A stretch of 64,000 nt of DNA from Vulcanimicrobiota bacterium (lineage in GTDB: Bacteria; Vulcanimicrobiota; Xenobia; Xenobiales; JADMJV01): assembly GCA_023447635.1 (NCBI GenBank), contig JAEXNA010000245.1:1-64000 (forward strand), given 5' to 3'. This document shows, in pieces, positions 52,729 to 61,499 of the stretch. The notes under the pieces were generated by a model that saw only the letters and a program-made list of their open reading frames with translations, had not been told where the DNA came from and did no database searches. The position numbers were made by a program, and so were the translations under genes. How positions within the stretch are numbered: position 1 is the first letter of the stretch; every line of letters starts with the position of its first letter.

Positions 52729-53508
52729 CTAGCCGCGCTGCAGCTGGTTGGCCTGTTTCATCATCTCGTCGGCGGCCTGAACACCCTTCTGGCTCATCTC
52801 GAAAGAGCGCTGAGCCTGAACGATGGAGATCATCTCCTCGACGATGTTGATGTTGGATTTCTCCAGGTGACCCTGAGCCACGGCGCCGAGGCCGAGGGTC
52901 TTGTCGCCGGGAGTTCCTTCGACCTTGCTGCCGGAGACATCGGTCTCGGCAAACATGTTGCCGCCGATGGCTTTGAGGCCGGCCGGGTTCAAGAACTTGG
53001 TCAGCTTGATCTGACCCAGCACCTGGGGCGAGCCGTCGCCTTCGTTAGAGACGCCGGTCACTTCACCGGTGGGAGAGATCTGAATGTTGGACATGTTGTC
53101 CGGGATAGAGAGGCCGATAGGGTTCCCGGCGGCGGTGGTGACCTGGTGGGTCTTGCCGTCGTAGCGGAAGTCGCCGGCGCGGGTGTAGCCAGCGGTGCCG
53201 TCAGGCATCGTGACCTTGAAGAAGCCTTCGCCCTCGATACCGACGTGGAACGGGTTGCCGGTCTTCTGCAGGCTACCCTGGCTGAAGAGACGGTCCGTGC
53301 TGGTCGCGCGAACACCCATACCGATCTGGGTTCCACCCGTGGCCTTCGTGCCCGGCTCCTGCATGGTTGCGTAGAGGAGGTCCTCGAACGCCACGCTGGA
53401 TTTTTTGTAGCCGGTGGTCTGGTAGTTGGCCAGGTTGTTGGAAACGTTGTCGATGTTCATCTGCTGGGCCATCATGCCCGATGCCGACGTGTACAGTGCT
53501 CTCATCAT
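52729..53508 (-). CDS. flgG: flagellar distal rod protein FlgG
   Basis: 259 residues. The N-terminal signature MRALYTSASGMMAQQMNIDNVSNNLANYQTTGYKKS and the C-terminal EEMISIVQAQRSFEMSQKGVQAADEMMKQANQL are diagnostic of rod/hook proteins, and the length (about 260) matches FlgG. It builds the distal rod. Two ATGs lie side by side (53508, 53505); the second fits the family start. GGAGG is 12 bases upstream. It follows the FlgF-like gene by 132 bp. Confidence 0.95.
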   Translation of the reverse strand: MMRALYTSASGMMAQQMNIDNVSNNLANYQTTGYKKSSVAFEDLLYATMQEPGTKATGGTQIGMGVRATSTDRLFSQGSLQKTGNPFHVGIEGEGFFKVTMPDGTAGYTRAGDFRYDGKTHQVTTAAGNPIGLSIPDNMSNIQISPTGEVTGVSNEGDGSPQVLGQIKLTKFLNPAGLKAIGGNMFAETDVSGSKVEGTPGDKTLGLGAVAQGHLEKSNINIVEEMISIVQAQRSFEMSQKGVQAADEMMKQANQLQRG

Positions 53509-53640
53509 AAGCTTAGTCTTCCTCCGCGCTTCTACTTCTTCTAGAATTCTCGAGTCGATTCGCCAGAACCTCTGGCGTAAGGGCGACCTTTCGTGGGGAA
53601 CGAGTCCGAGTTCCCCACGATGGACGCGATCAGGTCGCCT

Positions 53641-54414
53641 TTAGCGGACGCGTCCCAGCTCGCTGACCGCCTTCTGCAGGCGCTGGTCGTGAGCCGAGAG
53701 GGCCTTCTGGTTGGCTTCGAAGTTTCTCATCACTTCCATCAAGCCGACCATCTCCTGGAGGGCGTTGACGTTGGACATCTCTTTGAAGCCTTGCTTGATC
53801 TTGAAGTCCGAAGAGGCGCGAACCCGAGGGGTCTGGGCGCCAAAGGCGGTCCCACCGGCACGCTTCAGGTCGGCGGAGTCTTCGAACACGCTGACCAGCA
53901 CCTTGTCGACTTCGCGACCGTCGATTTTGACGGTTCCGTCGTCGGACACCTTGAACTCGTTGCCGGTGGCGCGGATAGGGCCGCGATGGCCGAGCAGCTT
54001 GTGACCTTCGGCGGTAACCAGGAAGCCGTCGTTGGAAAGACGGAAGTTACCGGCGCGAGAGAACTCGATGCCGCGGTCGGTCTGAATGGTGAAGAAACCC
54101 TTGCCGTTGTCGTCGAGGGCCAGGTCGAAGTTGTTGCCGGTCTCGCGCAGCGCGCCCTGGCTGAGGTAGGTCTGCGAAGAGTGCTGCAGCGTGCCCTTGA
54201 CCTGCGCATCGCGCTGGAGCATCGCCTCACCGCCGGCCTTGTGCATACCGTCGGTGGAAACTTCGCGGTCGAGGATCTCGGTGAAGGAGCTGATCACCAT
54301 GCCCTCTTTGCGGAAACCAACAGTGCTGGCGTTGGCCAGGTTGTTGGCGATGATGTCCTGCTTGACCGACATCGCCATCATTCCCTGAGTGGCGGCCTTC
54401 ATCCCATCTAGCAT
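53641..54414 (-). CDS. flgF: flagellar proximal rod protein, FlgF-like
   Basis: 257 residues. The family start LDGMKAATQGMMAMSVKQDIIANNLANASTVGFRKEG and the end NVNALQEMVGLMEVMRNFEANQKALSAHDQRLQKAVSEL show a rod/hook protein. It is upstream of flgG and less close to the FlgG consensus, so FlgF is the likely identity. AGGAGG is 11 bases before the ATG. The 260-bp upstream region holds two TTAACA-type direct repeats (54501-54517, 54592-54608). Confidence 0.85.
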   Translation of the reverse strand: MLDGMKAATQGMMAMSVKQDIIANNLANASTVGFRKEGMVISSFTEILDREVSTDGMHKAGGEAMLQRDAQVKGTLQHSSQTYLSQGALRETGNNFDLALDDNGKGFFTIQTDRGIEFSRAGNFRLSNDGFLVTAEGHKLLGHRGPIRATGNEFKVSDDGTVKIDGREVDKVLVSVFEDSADLKRAGGTAFGAQTPRVRASSDFKIKQGFKEMSNVNALQEMVGLMEVMRNFEANQKALSAHDQRLQKAVSELGRVR

Positions 54415-54500
54415 CTTGCGTACGTCCTCCTGCGACTAACCTTGAACTACGACAATTCGAGACGATCAGGTTCTCTTTCCCCTGGCGTTCGACCTTGTCT

Positions 54501-54517
54501 GTAACATTTTTTTAACA
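54501..54517 (+). promoter_or_regulatory. GTAACA-N5-TTAACA repeat upstream of flgF
   Basis: GTAACA, TTTTT, TTAACA on the plus strand. Same unit and spacing as the boxes near the HD-GYP genes, but in the opposite orientation relative to the gene. A small GCGGCTT...AAGCCGC hairpin lies just to the right (54521-54542). Confidence 0.45.
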
Positions 54518-54591
54518 ACTCGCGGCTTCGACTCAAGCCGCTCTTCTGATTTCTATCCTACGTCCACCCTGTGATCGCCCGTTGTCGCGAA

Positions 54592-54608
54592 TGTTACCGG
54601 CTTGTTAA
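54592..54608 (-). promoter_or_regulatory. TTAACA-N5-GTAACA repeat upstream of flgF
   Basis: On the minus strand TTAACA (54608-54603), AGCCG, GTAACA (54597-54592), in the same orientation relative to flgF as the boxes upstream of the HD-GYP genes. No CATAAT is found 20 bp further on. Confidence 0.45.
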
Positions 54609-54674
54609 CGAATCCGACGGAATCGTCGCGGACCAGGTCTTGCTGCACGCGGGACCCCCACTGCAGCCACACTT

Positions 54675-55103
54675 TTAGCGCGCCTCGACGTCGTCGTGGC
54701 CGTACTCGACCTCGGTACGAACGCTGGCCGCGCGCGGTAACATTTCGTTACCGCGACTCTCCCACTCCTGGCCCAGATCGTGAGCGAACTCGATCAGGGT
54801 GGACAGTAGCTCGTAAACCTCGGGCGGAACGTCGGTAGCGCCGCTTTGCTCTTCCAGAAGCTGCTCGACCTGGGTGGCGTTCTGGTGAACCTCGACCCCG
54901 CTGGCCTGCGCCTCGGCGATCATCTTCTCGGCCTCGGCCCCCGTGGCCACACCGACCACGCGCTGGCGGCCCTGGGCGTCGGTCTCGACGATCAGCGCCT
55001 TCTTTTCGTCCTCGGCCCCGTCGAGGTTGTCGTAGAACCCCTCTTCAAAGGCGTTGGCCCAGGACTCTTCCCAGTTCTCTTTCCCTTTGCCAGGCTCAGG
55101 CAT
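54675..55103 (-). CDS. free-standing FlhB C-terminal domain protein (YlqH/FlhX-like)
   Basis: 142 residues. Residues 35-115 (KKALIVETDAQGRQRVVGVATGAEAEKMIAEAQASGVEV, then EVYELLSTLIEFAHDL) match the cytoplasmic domain of FlhB, the switch that changes export substrate from hook to filament. The membrane part and the NPTH autocleavage motif are absent. In Bacillus, YlqH is such a protein and lies beside the FliK-like YlqG; here too it overlaps a FliK-like gene by 8 bp. It may sense hook completion through that protein. Confidence 0.82.
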   Translation of the reverse strand: MPEPGKGKENWEESWANAFEEGFYDNLDGAEDEKKALIVETDAQGRQRVVGVATGAEAEKMIAEAQASGVEVHQNATQVEQLLEEQSGATDVPPEVYELLSTLIEFAHDLGQEWESRGNEMLPRAASVRTEVEYGHDDVEAR

Positions 55104-56565
55104 GGATATTGCAGCGCTCCAGGTCGTCGAAGTTGGTGTGCTCCATCAGGTCGCGCTTGCCCGCGTGCGGACGGAAGTGCGAGCGGAAGCGGGCGGTCTC
55201 CCAGCCCAGGCCGCGCACCCGTTCGGCCAGCGCCGGCAGATAACGAGCGGCGAACTGGCGAACCTCGTGGTTGGGAGTGCCCAGATCGACCGAGACCTTC
55301 CCGTCCTTGATGTCGACCACGAAATGCAGTTCACCCATCTGATCCGTCTGCACGAAAAACTCGATGCGGGTCTCCTCCGGGTCGACCCGACGGCGCCCTC
55401 CCCCGTCCTCGGTGTACTGCACCCAAACCTCGCCATGCTGGAAGCCGGGAAAGTTCAGAGGAAGCTGCATGTAATAGTAGCCGATCATACTCTCGGGCTT
55501 GATGGTATTGATCAGCCGCTGCGCCTCGATGTTCTGCTCCAGCCCCTCCATCAGCGCCAGCAACTCTTCCGAGGCCACGCCTTCGGCGGCGGCGCGCTCG
55601 CGCATCTGCCGCATCAGTTTGGTGAAATCCCACTCTTCGCCGCCACCGAAGCCGCCCGGCCCCATGTTGGTGTTGGGCTGCTGCATCCCGGCTTGCTGAG
55701 CCAGGGCGTTCAGCCCTTTCCCGCCGCCAGGACCGCCGGCTTCGCGCTTAGCCCCGGCCTTACCAGGGTCGCCGACCGACATCTTGCCCATACCGGTTTG
55801 CACCTGGCCGATCATGTCGTTGAGCTCTTTGCTCATTTTGCTGCCGAACTCGTTGAGCTTCTTGAACTCGGTGCTCAGACTCATCATCTGCTGCCCGATC
55901 TGAGGGTTGCTGGCCATGAAGTTCGAGAGCGAATTCACGTTCTGCGGCGTCACCGGAACCTGCCCGTTCTGCAACAGATTGGTAGCGGCCACGCGATTGG
56001 CCAGAGGCGCCTGGTTAGCCGCGTTGGTCCCGGGCGAGGTCTGAGCCAGGGAGGTCTTGAGGTCGCTGAGGTTCTCTTTGGTCAGCGGAATCTTGAGCTC
56101 GACCATGGTCTTGGCCAGATTCAAACTCTTCTCGTCCATGGGCACTTTCATGCTGGTCATGGTCTGCGAGAGATCGTTCATCGACATCTTCTCGAACGGA
56201 GTGTCGACCAGCTTCAGGTGGACCTGGCCCTTGTTTTCGCCCTGGACCTGGAACTGGACGGACTCGCCAACCTTCAGCGGGACCCGAGCGTCGGCTTTCA
56301 TCATCAGGTCGCCCAGACGCAGCATGAACTGTCCGTTCTGCTGTCCCGTGACCTTACCGTGAATCGTCGAGCCAGGAGCGAACATCGCCGCCTGAGGCCC
56401 CTGCGGCAGCGCCACCGAGACCTGAGGTGGAGTGGGACGCGCCCCTGGAGGGGTAAACGGTCCGGTCGTTGTTTGAGCAGCCCCGGCGCCGGTGGGTCCC
56501 CCCGTCGCCAAGCCCGCTTTGAAGGCGTTGAGGCCTCCCCCTTGTCCACCAGGTAATGCGTTCAT
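55096..56565 (-). CDS. FliK/YlqG-like flagellar hook-length protein
   Basis: 489 residues. The N-terminal part (20-320) is Gly/Pro/Gln/Met-rich and flexible, as in hook-length rulers. The C-terminal domain (about 340-480) reads GYYYMQLPLNFPGFQHGEVWVQYTEDGGG, RIEFFVQTDQMGELHFVVDIKDGKVSVDLG and ARYLPALAERVRGLGW, the pattern of FliK C-terminal and YlqG proteins that contact FlhB. It overlaps the FlhB-domain gene. A sigma-28-like promoter lies about 40 bp upstream. The gene symbol is left open, because a canonical fliK may be elsewhere. Confidence 0.72.
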   Translation of the reverse strand: MNALPGGQGGGLNAFKAGLATGGPTGAGAAQTTTGPFTPPGARPTPPQVSVALPQGPQAAMFAPGSTIHGKVTGQQNGQFMLRLGDLMMKADARVPLKVGESVQFQVQGENKGQVHLKLVDTPFEKMSMNDLSQTMTSMKVPMDEKSLNLAKTMVELKIPLTKENLSDLKTSLAQTSPGTNAANQAPLANRVAATNLLQNGQVPVTPQNVNSLSNFMASNPQIGQQMMSLSTEFKKLNEFGSKMSKELNDMIGQVQTGMGKMSVGDPGKAGAKREAGGPGGGKGLNALAQQAGMQQPNTNMGPGGFGGGEEWDFTKLMRQMRERAAAEGVASEELLALMEGLEQNIEAQRLINTIKPESMIGYYYMQLPLNFPGFQHGEVWVQYTEDGGGRRRVDPEETRIEFFVQTDQMGELHFVVDIKDGKVSVDLGTPNHEVRQFAARYLPALAERVRGLGWETARFRSHFRPHAGKRDLMEHTNFDDLERCNIHA

Positions 56566-56601
56566 CTACTCACCATCCTAAAGGCGGTCTGTGACCCGCC
56601 C

Positions 56602-56627
56602 TTATCGTCTGCATTTCCAATATGTTA
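56602..56627 (-). promoter_or_regulatory. candidate sigma-28 promoter for the FliK-like gene
   Basis: On the minus strand TAAC (56627-56624), 14 bp, then GACGATAA (56609-56602), which matches the flagellar consensus TAAA-N15-GCCGATAA at 7 of 8 bases in the -10. It lies 37 bp before the ATG at 56565. Confidence 0.55.
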
Positions 56628-56664
56628 ACGGTTTCGACGAACTTTGTTGCGTTGCCTGGCGAGA

Positions 56665-58704
56665 CTACTCCCGGTCCTCGGTAGGAGAAGCCTCACCCCG
56701 ACCCTCTCCAACCGAGGCTTCCTCCGCCTCGTCCCCTCCAACCTCATCTTCCTCCGGGCCCTCGGCCGCCGCCTTGGAAGCCGCAGGCGCTGGCAGCGGC
56801 GGAGCCTCCGGGCCACGGAAGACCATGACGGAGAGCGGCGGTACATCGAACTCGGCCGAGTACTGCTGGTAACGGAAGGGAACCGCCTGGGCCTCGACAT
56901 CGCCTCGAACCTCGAACCCGGAGCCGCCGTACTCGGGCTTGTCCGAGTTCAGCACCTCGGTCCACAGCCCCGGCCAGGGCAGAGGTACCTGGTGAGCCGA
57001 CTGAGGGATGGGAGTGAAGTTGCAGAGGAACAGAACGGCGCTGCGCGGCTCATCCGCAAAGCGGACGAAGCTGAACACGCTGGTGTCGCGGTCGTCGCAC
57101 TCCATCCAGGAGAAGCCCGCCGGGAAGTTGTCCAACTGGTGCATCGCCGGCTCGTCCCGGTAGAGCCGGTTCAGGTCGCGGGCCCAATCGTGGACGCCGC
57201 GATGAGTGTCGTGTTCGAGCAGATCCCAGTCGAGTTGCCCGTTGAAATCCCACTCCCGGCGCTGAGCCAGTTCGGCTCCCATAAACATCAGCTTCTTGCC
57301 AGGATGGCCAATCTGGTACCCCATCAGCAACCGCAGGTTGGCAAACTTTTGCCAGTCGTCGCCGGGCATCTTATGGATCAGCGACGCCTTGCCGTGCACC
57401 ACTTCGTCGTGGGACAGCGGCAGCATAAAGCACTCGCTATAGTGGTACGACATGCCGAAAGTCAGCTTGTTGTGATGATAGGTCCGATGAATCGGGTCTT
57501 CCTTGAAGTAGGCCAGCGTGTCGTTCATCCAGCCCATGTTCCACTTGAAGGTAAAGCCCAGGCCGCCCTCGCCGGTCGGCTTCGAAACGCGCGGCCAGGC
57601 GGTGGACTCTTCGGCCATGGTCATCACGCCGGGGTACTCTTTGGCGATCGACTCGTTGAGCAGTTCCAGGAACTCGACCGCCTCCAGGTTCTCGCGCCCG
57701 CCGAAACGGTTGGGCAGCCACTCGCCGTCGTTGCGACCGTAGTCCAGGTACAGCATGCTGGCCACCGCGTCGACCCGCAGTCCGTCGATGTGGTACTTGT
57801 CCAGCCAGAACATGGCGCTCGAGACCAGGAAGTTCGAGACTTCGCTACGCCCATAGTTAAAAATGAAGGTGTTCCACTCGGGATGGAACCCTTTGCGAGG
57901 GTCGGCGTGCTCGTAGAGGTGGCTGCCGTCAAAGAACCCCAGCGCGAATCCGTCGGTCGGAAAATGAGCCGGCACCCAGTCGAGGATCACACCGATCCCT
58001 CGCTGGTGCAGCGTGTCGACAAGGGCCATAAAGTCTTCCGGGGTTCCGAAGCGCGAGGTCGGGGCGAAATAGCCCACCACCTGATAACCCCAGGAGCCGT
58101 CGTAGGGAAACTCCGTGACCGGCAAGATCTCGACGTGGGTGTAGCCCATCTCGACCACGTAGTCGGCCAATAAAGGCGCCATCTCGCGGTAGGTCAGCCA
58201 CTCGCCGTCGTTCTTCCGCCAAGAACCCAGATGGACTTCGTAGATATTGACCGGACTGCTGTGAGGGTTCCAGGTCTTACGACGCTCCATCCATTCGCCG
58301 TCGTGCCACTCGTGACGGTCCAGGTCCCACACTTTCGAAGCCGTGTCGGGGCGCAGTTCGGCGCAGAAGGCGTAAGGATCTGCCCGGTCCGAGTGATAGC
58401 CGCCCAGTTCGGAGCGGATGGAGTATTTGTAGGCGTCGCCTTGGCTGACCCCTTCGACGAAGCCGCTCCAGATGCCGGTTTCGTGGTGCTTATGAAGCAG
58501 CGCCGCCCCCTCGCGCCAGCCGTTGAAACTCCCGATGACGGAGACCTGAACCGCGTGGGGCGCCCATACCGCGAAGTACACGCCGTTCTTCCCTTCGTGC
58601 TGGCACAGATGCGCACCCAGGCGCTCGTAGGCGCGATAGTGGCGGCTGGCGGTCCAGAGGTACTGGTCGAACTCGGAGAGGGGAGGAATAGGTAGCGTGC
58701 TCAT
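56665..58704 (-). CDS. glgB: 1,4-alpha-glucan branching enzyme GlgB
   Basis: 679 residues, GH13 family. GlgB introduces alpha-1,6 branches into glycogen. The CBM48-like domain (VYFAVWAPHAVQVSVIGSFNGW, residues 40-62) precedes the barrel. The catalytic nucleophile aspartate sits in DGLRVDAVASMLYLDYGR, the acid in TMAEEST, and LSHDEVVHGK closes the site. ILPVTEFPYDGSWGYQVVGYFAP is the branching-enzyme form of conserved region 1. The last 40 residues are an acidic low-complexity tail absent from typical members. No other glycogen gene is nearby. Confidence 0.96.
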   Translation of the reverse strand: MSTLPIPPLSEFDQYLWTASRHYRAYERLGAHLCQHEGKNGVYFAVWAPHAVQVSVIGSFNGWREGAALLHKHHETGIWSGFVEGVSQGDAYKYSIRSELGGYHSDRADPYAFCAELRPDTASKVWDLDRHEWHDGEWMERRKTWNPHSSPVNIYEVHLGSWRKNDGEWLTYREMAPLLADYVVEMGYTHVEILPVTEFPYDGSWGYQVVGYFAPTSRFGTPEDFMALVDTLHQRGIGVILDWVPAHFPTDGFALGFFDGSHLYEHADPRKGFHPEWNTFIFNYGRSEVSNFLVSSAMFWLDKYHIDGLRVDAVASMLYLDYGRNDGEWLPNRFGGRENLEAVEFLELLNESIAKEYPGVMTMAEESTAWPRVSKPTGEGGLGFTFKWNMGWMNDTLAYFKEDPIHRTYHHNKLTFGMSYHYSECFMLPLSHDEVVHGKASLIHKMPGDDWQKFANLRLLMGYQIGHPGKKLMFMGAELAQRREWDFNGQLDWDLLEHDTHRGVHDWARDLNRLYRDEPAMHQLDNFPAGFSWMECDDRDTSVFSFVRFADEPRSAVLFLCNFTPIPQSAHQVPLPWPGLWTEVLNSDKPEYGGSGFEVRGDVEAQAVPFRYQQYSAEFDVPPLSVMVFRGPEAPPLPAPAASKAAAEGPEEDEVGGDEAEEASVGEGRGEASPTEDRE

Positions 58705-59169
58705 CGTTCACCATGACCCTATTTAAGCCACCTCAAACGGAGCGTCGGAAGCGCCCTCCCACCCATCAACACTCAACGGAACCACCTTGACTCACCACGT
58801 ATGCATGCTTTAGGATAGGGCTACTCCGACCCAGGGTACAATGGTACTGCCTATCCGAATCGGAGATAGTGGTATACCAATCCACTTCAGGGGGAACTTC
58901 GTGGAAAATTCTAGCAGCGCGCTACTCACCGTTCGCTTCACGCCGCATCTCAACCGACGCGACCTGTTAGGTTCGACTCGTCGTGAGATGGCAAGCCCTC
59001 TGCCCACATGCGAGCGACCGCTGCCGTACCTCGAAGAGATCCCCGATTGGGCTCCTCGTCGCGAAGGCGCTGCGGCCTCCCAGTGCTCTACTGCTCCCTC
59101 GGAATCCGTCGACCACTACGAGTCGTGGCAGGGGATCTGCTGGTAGCCCTCCCCATTCCGGCGGCATTC
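58705..59169. other. 465-bp gap between glgB and aat; possible promoter and palindromes
   Basis: No gene is supported; a 101-codon plus-strand frame at 58841-59146 has an odd composition and no ribosome-binding site. TTGACT at about 58788 and TAGGAT some 18 bp on could be a plus-strand promoter. An imperfect palindrome CTATCCGAATCGGAGATAG lies at 58851-58869, and GGATAGG/CCTATCC form an inverted pair at 58813-58819 and 58850-58856. Confidence 0.4.
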
Positions 59170-59847
59170 TTAAGCGGGTTCTTCCCGCTCTTCCCTCCAC
59201 CTGACCGGCGCCGTTCCGTCGATCAAGGCCATCTCTAACCGCCTCAGATAGTCGTCCCTCGAGATCTCGAAAGCGCCCAGCGACGCCGTGTGCTCGCTGA
59301 GCACCTGCGAATCGAACAGCATTACCCCCAGCGAACGAAGCTTGTCGACCAGGTGCGCGAAGCCCACTTTGGACGCTTCCGCCTCGCGGTGAAACATCGA
59401 CTCCCCAGCGAAGAACCGTCCCATCTGGACTCCGTAAAGACCCCCCACCAGATGATCCTCGCGCCACACTTCCACGCTGTGGGCGTAGCCCATCTGGTGA
59501 AACTCGTGGTAGGCCGTCACCATAGGCGACGAAATCCAACTGTCCCGAGCGTGATGACGCATGCACTCGATCATCACCCGCGAAAAAGCCTCATCGAAGG
59601 TCACCTGAAAACGCCCCTGACGCACCACTCGGCTCAGGCGACGTGACAACGCCAGCGTGCTCAGATCAAAAACCGCTCGAGGGTTGGGAGAGTACCAGCG
59701 GGCGGGCCAGTCCGACCAGGGAAAGATGCCGTGCCCGTAGGCGTCGAGCAGGAGCGCGGGCGTGATCCGCGCCGAACTACCGAGGTAGCCTTCCGGGCCG
59801 GCCAGCCTGGGGTCGGGAAAGTATGTGGGAGAGGACCTCTCGCGCAT
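59170..59847 (-). CDS. aat: leucyl/phenylalanyl-tRNA--protein transferase
   Basis: 225 residues. Aat adds Leu or Phe to proteins with N-terminal Arg or Lys, marking them for ClpAP. Family signatures are PDPRLAGPEGYLG, YGHGIFPWSDW, YSPNPRAVFDL, the FDEAFSRVMIECM and SWISSPMVTAYHEFHQMGYAHSVEVW blocks, and GGLYGVQMGRFFAGESMF. All core motifs are present and the length is usual, so it should be active. The ATG at 59847 has no strong ribosome-binding site. It follows the MsrB gene on the same strand. Confidence 0.96.
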   Translation of the reverse strand: MRERSSPTYFPDPRLAGPEGYLGSSARITPALLLDAYGHGIFPWSDWPARWYSPNPRAVFDLSTLALSRRLSRVVRQGRFQVTFDEAFSRVMIECMRHHARDSWISSPMVTAYHEFHQMGYAHSVEVWREDHLVGGLYGVQMGRFFAGESMFHREAEASKVGFAHLVDKLRSLGVMLFDSQVLSEHTASLGAFEISRDDYLRRLEMALIDGTAPVRWREEREEPA

Positions 59848-59887
59848 GGCACGCCAAGCTTCGCCAGAGATCGACCAAGTTCCCAGT

Positions 59888-60373
59888 CTATTTGGCTTTC
59901 GCGGCCACCGCAGGCTTGAATTCGAGGGCGTCCGAGTTGATACAGTAGCGAAGGCCGGTCGGAGGCGGACCGTCTTCGAACACGTGGCCCAGATGGCCGC
60001 CGCAGCCCGAGCAAAGGATCTCGGTTCGGTCCATGTTGTGAGACTTGTCGACCTTTTCTTGCACCGACTTCGAACTCGAAGGCTTATAGAAACTGGGCCA
60101 ACCGCAGTGCGAGTCGAACTTGGTCACGGACTGGAACAGCACTTCGCCGCAGCCCCGGCAGACGTAGCTACCCTTGCGCTTCTCTTTGACATACTCGCCG
60201 CTATAGGGCGCCTCGGTCCCCGCCTTCCTGAGCACCTCGTAGGCTTCGGGCGAAAGCTGCTTCTTCCACTCCGCGTCGCTCTTCTGGACTCGGTAGGTCG
60301 TGGGCTTGGCCAGGACGGCCACGCCACACAGCAGAAGGAGGGTGAGAAAACCAAGGATCCCGCGCATTTTCAT
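59888..60373 (-). CDS. msrB: exported methionine sulfoxide reductase B
   Basis: 161 residues from the ATG at 60373. Residues 3-22 form a signal peptide or membrane anchor (GILGFLTLLLLCGVAVLA). The enzyme reduces methionine-R-sulfoxide. The zinc cysteines are Cys72, Cys75, Cys121 and Cys124 (CRGC and CSGC), and the catalytic Cys144 is in RYCINSDAL; the HCGWPSFY and GHVF(E)DGPPPTG motifs are intact. The location outside the cytoplasm suggests protection of surface proteins from oxidants. It diverges from the glycine-rich protein gene. Confidence 0.93.
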   Translation of the reverse strand: MKMRGILGFLTLLLLCGVAVLAKPTTYRVQKSDAEWKKQLSPEAYEVLRKAGTEAPYSGEYVKEKRKGSYVCRGCGEVLFQSVTKFDSHCGWPSFYKPSSSKSVQEKVDKSHNMDRTEILCSGCGGHLGHVFEDGPPPTGLRYCINSDALEFKPAVAAKAK

Positions 60374-60443
60374 AGGCCGTGCAACACCGCAGTCCGGGCA
60401 AAGTTCCCAGGAGATGCCTCGGCTTCGGGCAAACCTGGCATTT

Positions 60444-61355
60444 ATGAAAAATCTGCTCGGCTCGTTTTTCCTGGTGCTCACCCTTCTGCTTCCCGCCCTG
60501 GCCCAGGACGTGCTGCCGCCCGAAGGCTCGCGACTGATCGCCAGCGGACCCGACGGAGTGGTCCTGCAATGGCCCGGCGACGCGCGCCAGCGCTACTTCG
60601 TGCAGATCTATAGCGGAGGCGTCGCCGCCGTCGAGCAAGAGGTCACCGGCAACACCATCGCCGTCCCTCTGCGGGGCGGCCTGGGCTACCAGTGGAAGGT
60701 CAGCCGTATCGAACCGAGCGGCGGCTACTCCGAACTGGTCTCTAACCGTAATTTCCAGGTGGTCAACGACACTTCGATCGTCATCGCGGGCAGCAACGGT
60801 GGGAAAGGGCGTGACGGCACCTACCGCACCGGCTACGCTGGAGAGAACGGCGGGGCCGGAGGAGCCGGTCCCAACCTGACTGCCACCCTGCAGCCGATGG
60901 GGATCTACGTCGGACTGACCATCACCGGCGCTCCCGCCAATCGCCAACTGCTGCTAGCCCCCGGTTCCGGGCCGATTATGCTGGTCAGTCGGGGCGGTCA
61001 GGGTGGAGCCGGAGGAGCCGGAGCCAACGGCCAGCCCGCCTTTTTCAACGTGCAGACCGGATACGTCAGCCTGCCGCAGCCGGGAGGGAACGGAGGGGTT
61101 GGAGGCACCGGAGGCGCCGGCGGCAGCATCACCGTGGTCTCGAACGGTCTGGAACCGGCCCGCTACCTGCAGTTCGATACCAGTGGAGGGCCCGGCGGAG
61201 CGGCCGGCGCCCCGGGGCGGGGCGGAGACCGCGTGACCGTGCCGGTCGACTGGCGCTACGGGCTACCGTTCGGCTACGCCGACGTGCCCGCACCCAACGG
61301 ACAGCCGGGGCAGCCCGGGCAGCCGGGACAAGCCGGTCAAGTATTCTATCGCTAA
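60444..61355 (+). CDS. secreted glycine-rich protein
   Basis: 303 residues from the ATG at 60444, the start of a signal peptide (MKNLLGSFFLVLTLLLPALA). Residues 25-95 look like a fibronectin-type III-like beta-sandwich (GPDGVVLQWPGDARQRYFVQIYSGG). The rest is rich in GGAGGAG, GGNGG, GGPGG motifs and ends in GQPGQPGQPGQAGQ, like collagen-like or PGRS-like surface proteins. No anchor motif is evident. The upstream open frame belongs to the opposite strand's gene. Confidence 0.65.
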   Translation: MKNLLGSFFLVLTLLLPALAQDVLPPEGSRLIASGPDGVVLQWPGDARQRYFVQIYSGGVAAVEQEVTGNTIAVPLRGGLGYQWKVSRIEPSGGYSELVSNRNFQVVNDTSIVIAGSNGGKGRDGTYRTGYAGENGGAGGAGPNLTATLQPMGIYVGLTITGAPANRQLLLAPGSGPIMLVSRGGQGGAGGAGANGQPAFFNVQTGYVSLPQPGGNGGVGGTGGAGGSITVVSNGLEPARYLQFDTSGGPGGAAGAPGRGGDRVTVPVDWRYGLPFGYADVPAPNGQPGQPGQPGQAGQVFYR

Positions 61356-61371
61356 CAACTTGAGAAACGGC

Positions 61372-61493
61372 CCGCGCGAGGCCCTTAGCCCCTGGCCGAC
61401 CCGACGCTCCGCGCGAGGCCCTCAGCCCCTGGCCGACCCGATGCCCCGCGCGAGGCCATCGCGCCCCGGTCAACCTCAGCGCCCCGCACGAGG
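61372..61493. repeat. 37-bp tandem repeats
   Basis: CCGCGCGAGG begins at 61372, 61409 and 61446, so the unit is exactly 37 bp; a diverged copy (CCGCACGAGG) follows at about 61484 and another (CCGCGTGAGG) at 61514 inside the next hairpin. The units include AGCCCCTGGCCGACCCGA. They lie after the glycine-rich gene, apparently expanding from the terminator region. Confidence 0.8.
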
Positions 61494-61499
61494 CTCAGG

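Noticed and set aside
56644..58173. 509-codon frame opposite glgB
   Set aside because: Antisense shadow of glgB.
58841..59146. 101-codon plus-strand frame between glgB and aat
   Set aside because: No ribosome-binding site, no recognisable domain and unusual composition; a nearby promoter-like sequence alone is weak support.
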